Shown here: piece by piece, positions 61,296 through 64,000 of the stretch
How the letters are laid out: each line of letters opens with the position of its first letter
Numbering within the stretch: position 1 is the first letter of the stretch
From: Puniceibacterium sp. IMCC21224
GTDB lineage: Bacteria; Pseudomonadota; Alphaproteobacteria; Rhodobacterales; Rhodobacteraceae
Direction: 5' to 3'
Length of the DNA stretch: 64,000 nucleotides
NCBI RefSeq assembly: GCF_001038505.1
Contig: NZ_LDPY01000001.1
Span: forward strand, 930,001 to 994,000
Made by a program: the position numbers and the translations under genes
The notes under the pieces: model-generated
Database searches by the model: none
Seen by the model: the letters and a program-made list of their open reading frames with translations, nothing else
What the model was told of the DNA's origin: nothing

Positions 61296-63638
61296 CTAAC
61301 CATGCTCGCGGACTTTCCGGATCGTATTGAGCACGCGTTCCGGCGTGGCGGGGGCGTCGAGAGTTGGATAGGCTGTGCCACAGGCCGAGATTGCGTCGGA
61401 TAGCGCCATAAGCACCGAAATGCCGTGCATGAATGGCGGTTCTCCTACCGCTTTGGAGCGGTAGACTGTATCCTCGCGATTGCGACTGTCCCACAGGGCG
61501 ACGTTGAAGATGGCAGGCCGGTCCGAGCAGGCCGGTATCTTGTAGGTCGAGGGCGCGTGGGTGCGCAGGCGGCCGGTGTCGTCCCAGACCAGCTCTTCGG
61601 TGGTGAGCCAGCCTGCGCCCTGGACATAGGCACCTTCGACCTGACCGATGTCGAGCGCGGGGTTCAGCGAGGCACCGGCATCGTGCAGGATGTCGGCGCG
61701 CAGGATGCGGTATTCGCCGGTTAGGGTGTCGATCACCACTTCGGAACACGCAGCCCCATAGGCGAAGTAGAAAAACGGGCGACCCTGGCCTTTGATCCGG
61801 TCCCACTGCACCTTGGGTGTCTTGTAAAACCCGGTGGCTGAGAGGCTGACACGGCCCTCGTAACAGGTTTTGGCGGCTTCGGCGAAAGAGATCTGATTGC
61901 CGGCCACATGAACGAGGCCATCGGCAAAGCGAACATCGGCGGGATCATCCTGATGCAGTTCGGCCAGGTGACGGGCCATGCGGTCGCGGATCGTGTCACA
62001 GGCGACCTGCACGGCCATGCCATTGAGATCCGACCCCGAAGAGGCGGCGGTGGCCGAGGTGTTTGGCACTTTGGCGGTGTCGGTGGCGGTGATGCGGATG
62101 GCATCGGTTGGCAGGCCGAAACGGGTGGCGGCGACCTGAGCGACCTTCTGAAACAGGCCCTGTCCCATTTCGGTGCCGCCATGGTTCATCGAAACCGAGC
62201 CGTCCTGATACACATGCACCAGCGCGCCGGCCTGGTTGAGATGCGTGAGGGTGAAGGAGATGCCGAATTTGACCGGGGTAAGGGCGAGGCCACGTTTCAG
62301 CACCGGACTGGTATCGTTCCAGGCGCGGATGGCATCGCGCCGGGCGCCGTAGTCCGAGGATTGCGCAAGCGCATCGGTCATCTCGTGCAGGATAAAATCC
62401 TCGACCGGCTGGCCGTAGGGCGTTGTTTGCGGGTCGGGGTGCTGCTCGGGCGGGGTGTCAGGTGAGCGGGCTGGAAAAGTGGCGACCGGCCCGGACTGCG
62501 CGGCGTAATAGTTGATCCGCCGCACCGCCAGCGGGTCGCAGTTCAGACGGTGCGCGATGTGGTCCAGCACCCGTTCGATCCCCAGCATACCCTGCGGTCC
62601 GCCAAATCCGCGAAAGGCGGTGGCGCTTTGGGTGTTGGTCTTGAGGCGATGGCTTTCGATCCGCACTGCGGGCAGGTTGTAGGCGTTGTCGGCGTGCAGC
62701 ATGGCGCGGTCGGCCACCGGGATCGACAGATCCTGCGCCCAGCCACAGCGGGTCATCTGAACAAATTCCACCCCGTCAATGCGTCCGGAATCGTCAAACC
62801 CGGCGCGGTATTCGATCTGGAAATCGTGCCGTTTGCCGGTGATCATCATGTCATCGTCGCGGTCATAGCGCATCTTGCAGGGCTTGCATGTCAGGCGCGC
62901 GGCCACGGCGCAGGCCACGGCCAGCGCGTTCCCCTGACTTTCCTTGCCGCCAAAGCCACCGCCCATGCGCCGGGTTTCGACCCGCACGCCATGCATCGGC
63001 AGGTTCAGCGCCTCGGCGACTTTGTGCTGGATTTCTGTCGGGTGCTGGGTTGAACTGTGCACCAGCATATCGCCGTCATCCTGTGGCAGAACCAGCGCAG
63101 CCTGACCTTCGAGGTAGAAATGCTCTTGCGCGCCCATGTCGATGCGGCCTTCGATCCGGTGCGTGGCGGCATCAATCGCCTCTCCTGCGTCGCCCTTTTC
63201 CCAGATCCGGGGGCCGTCCTCGAACCGGCTGTCGGCGGCCAGCGCGTCCTCAACCGTGAGGATGGCATCGCGCTCGGCATAGGTGATCTTGGCCAGTCGC
63301 GCGGCACGGCGTGCGGCAAGGTGCGAGCGGGCGACAACCAAGAAGACTGGCTGGCCGTAATAATGGATTGTGGCACCAGACAACAGCGGTTCGTCATGTG
63401 CCGAGGGTGAGACATCATTGGCAAAGGGCAGATCCCGCGCCGCGAGCACGGCGACGACTCCGGGGGCGGTGCGCACTGGCGTAAGGTCGAGCGCGGTGAT
63501 GCGGCCCGCAGCGATCGTGGCGGTGCCAAAGGCAAGGTGCAGCGTACCTGTCGGTGTTGGGATGTCATCAACATAGCGCGCAGCACCGGTTACGTGCAGG
63601 CGGGCGGCGTCGTGGGGCAGGGGTTTGGCGACACTCAT
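61296..63638 (-). CDS. xdhB: Xanthine dehydrogenase, molybdopterin-binding subunit
   Basis: A 780-residue subunit binding the molybdenum cofactor and hydroxylating hypoxanthine and xanthine to urate. The N-terminus has VTGAARYVDDIPTPTGTLHLAFG. Cofactor and substrate segments follow: MGGGFGGKESQG, FRGFGGPQGM, NHGGTEMGQGLFQKVAQVAA, and the catalytic glutamate region SKAVGEPPFMHGISVLMALSDA at the C-terminus. Those residues favour xanthine dehydrogenase over aldehyde oxidase or CO dehydrogenase. Confidence 0.94.
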   Translation of the reverse strand: MSVAKPLPHDAARLHVTGAARYVDDIPTPTGTLHLAFGTATIAAGRITALDLTPVRTAPGVVAVLAARDLPFANDVSPSAHDEPLLSGATIHYYGQPVFLVVARSHLAARRAARLAKITYAERDAILTVEDALAADSRFEDGPRIWEKGDAGEAIDAATHRIEGRIDMGAQEHFYLEGQAALVLPQDDGDMLVHSSTQHPTEIQHKVAEALNLPMHGVRVETRRMGGGFGGKESQGNALAVACAVAARLTCKPCKMRYDRDDDMMITGKRHDFQIEYRAGFDDSGRIDGVEFVQMTRCGWAQDLSIPVADRAMLHADNAYNLPAVRIESHRLKTNTQSATAFRGFGGPQGMLGIERVLDHIAHRLNCDPLAVRRINYYAAQSGPVATFPARSPDTPPEQHPDPQTTPYGQPVEDFILHEMTDALAQSSDYGARRDAIRAWNDTSPVLKRGLALTPVKFGISFTLTHLNQAGALVHVYQDGSVSMNHGGTEMGQGLFQKVAQVAATRFGLPTDAIRITATDTAKVPNTSATAASSGSDLNGMAVQVACDTIRDRMARHLAELHQDDPADVRFADGLVHVAGNQISFAEAAKTCYEGRVSLSATGFYKTPKVQWDRIKGQGRPFFYFAYGAACSEVVIDTLTGEYRILRADILHDAGASLNPALDIGQVEGAYVQGAGWLTTEELVWDDTGRLRTHAPSTYKIPACSDRPAIFNVALWDSRNREDTVYRSKAVGEPPFMHGISVLMALSDAISACGTAYPTLDAPATPERVLNTIRKVREHG

Positions 63639-63762
63639 TTCTGGCGCTCCGGTCCTGTGAATTGCGCTGGACCGATGGGCTGACGCCGGACGTGTACTGT
63701 GGATATGGTGGCAGCAAAGTCTGTGCGTGCCGGTCGACGGTTATTCCAGGGGGTGGGGCGGG

Positions 63763-64000
63763 TCATGCAGAGACCTCGTGAACATTGGCCGGGGTGCCGT
63801 TGTCCTCGTGGAAATAGCGGGTCAGCATGTTACGGGCAGCGGTCAGGCGGTATTCTGCGCTGGCACGCATGTCCGACAGGGGCGCGAAATCCTGCTCCCA
63901 GGCGGGGTCGGCTTTGGCGATGCTGCGCAGAGTCCAGGCATTGCCGATCAGAGCGGTTTCGACCGCAGAGGCGCGTTTGGGGATGCCCGCCATGCCGCCA
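63763..64000 (-). CDS. xdhA: XdhA, xanthine dehydrogenase FAD/iron-sulfur subunit (C-terminal part, cut by right edge)
   Basis: Only the last ~78 codons are present. The visible sequence (GGMAGIPKRASAVETALIGNAWT, then DMRASAEYRLTAARNMLTRYFHE) matches the end of the CO-dehydrogenase-flavoprotein C-terminal domain of XdhA small subunits. The remaining FAD domain and the 2Fe-2S domains lie beyond the window. It is followed after 124 bp by xdhB, giving the standard xdhABC order. Confidence 0.85.
   Translation of the reverse strand, partial: GGMAGIPKRASAVETALIGNAWTLRSIAKADPAWEQDFAPLSDMRASAEYRLTAARNMLTRYFHEDNGTPANVHEVSA

Overview
The window looks like ordinary chromosome from an alphaproteobacterium of the Rhodobacterales, most likely the Roseobacter group; I cannot name a genus. 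The evidence is protein-level: a complete set of roseobacter-type core genes, an ethylmalonyl-CoA pathway (ccr, ecm, mcd), a ChvG/ChvI-HprK-RapZ-PTS cluster, mreBCD-mrdA-rodA, a LuxR/LuxI pair preceded by a small roseobacter-type gene, and high G+C coding sequence. There is no integrase, transposase, CRISPR array, prophage or toxin-antitoxin pair that I can support. Both edges cut genes: the start of glnD on the left and the 3' end of xdhA on the right.

Layout. 1-5.5 kb: glnD (partial), an LpoA-like lipoprotein, rsmI, yraN, gshB, deoD and an H-NS-like protein. 5.7-10.7 kb: ethylmalonyl-CoA mutase, a PlsB-like acyltransferase and crotonyl-CoA carboxylase/reductase. 10.8-12.5 kb: quorum-sensing module (small protein, LuxR, LuxI) with a CtrA-type site at its head. 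12.6-17 kb: RecD-like helicase, acyl-CoA synthetase, MaoC hydratase, PaaI thioesterase. 17-24.3 kb (minus): mreB-mreC-mreD-mrdA-rodA-ghrA-rpe. 24.5-33.4 kb: lipoprotein, dimethylglycine dehydrogenase-like protein, AlaE, methylsuccinyl-CoA dehydrogenase, TauE/SafE permease, DUF3859 protein, pckA. 33.8-39.2 kb: chvI, chvG, hprK, rapZ, EIIA, HPr and an acyltransferase. 39.2-42.9 kb: 3-hydroxybutyryl-CoA dehydrogenase, a DUF6473 protein, etfA and etfB. 43-47.7 kb: M48 peptidase, DUF898 protein, parC. 47.9-52.6 kb: SH3 protein, SDR, HIG1-like protein, cobalamin adenosyltransferase, lipoprotein, tuf. 52.6-54.6 kb: a gene-poor stretch with a small secreted protein and tRNA-Trp. 54.6-64 kb (minus): Crp-type regulator, then a BMP-type ABC transporter apparently co-transcribed with xanthine dehydrogenase genes.

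How the genes fit together. A large share serves growth on acetate and other C2/C4 compounds. Ccr, Ecm and Mcd are three steps of the ethylmalonyl-CoA pathway. The PduO-type adenosyltransferase can supply Ecm's adenosylcobalamin, EtfAB accepts electrons from Mcd and from the dimethylglycine dehydrogenase, and PckA opens gluconeogenesis. HprK, HPr and EIIA without an adjacent Enzyme I look like a regulatory PTS coupled to ChvG/ChvI. The xdh-transporter operon looks like purine uptake and oxidation.

I see no convincing new system of genes. The best leads are non-coding: a three-copy 22-bp dispersed element, a sequence shared by the pckA and etfB promoters, a perfect CtrA-type site at the quorum-sensing locus, several perfect hairpins, and a tuf/tRNA-Trp region lacking the secE-nusG genes expected next to it.
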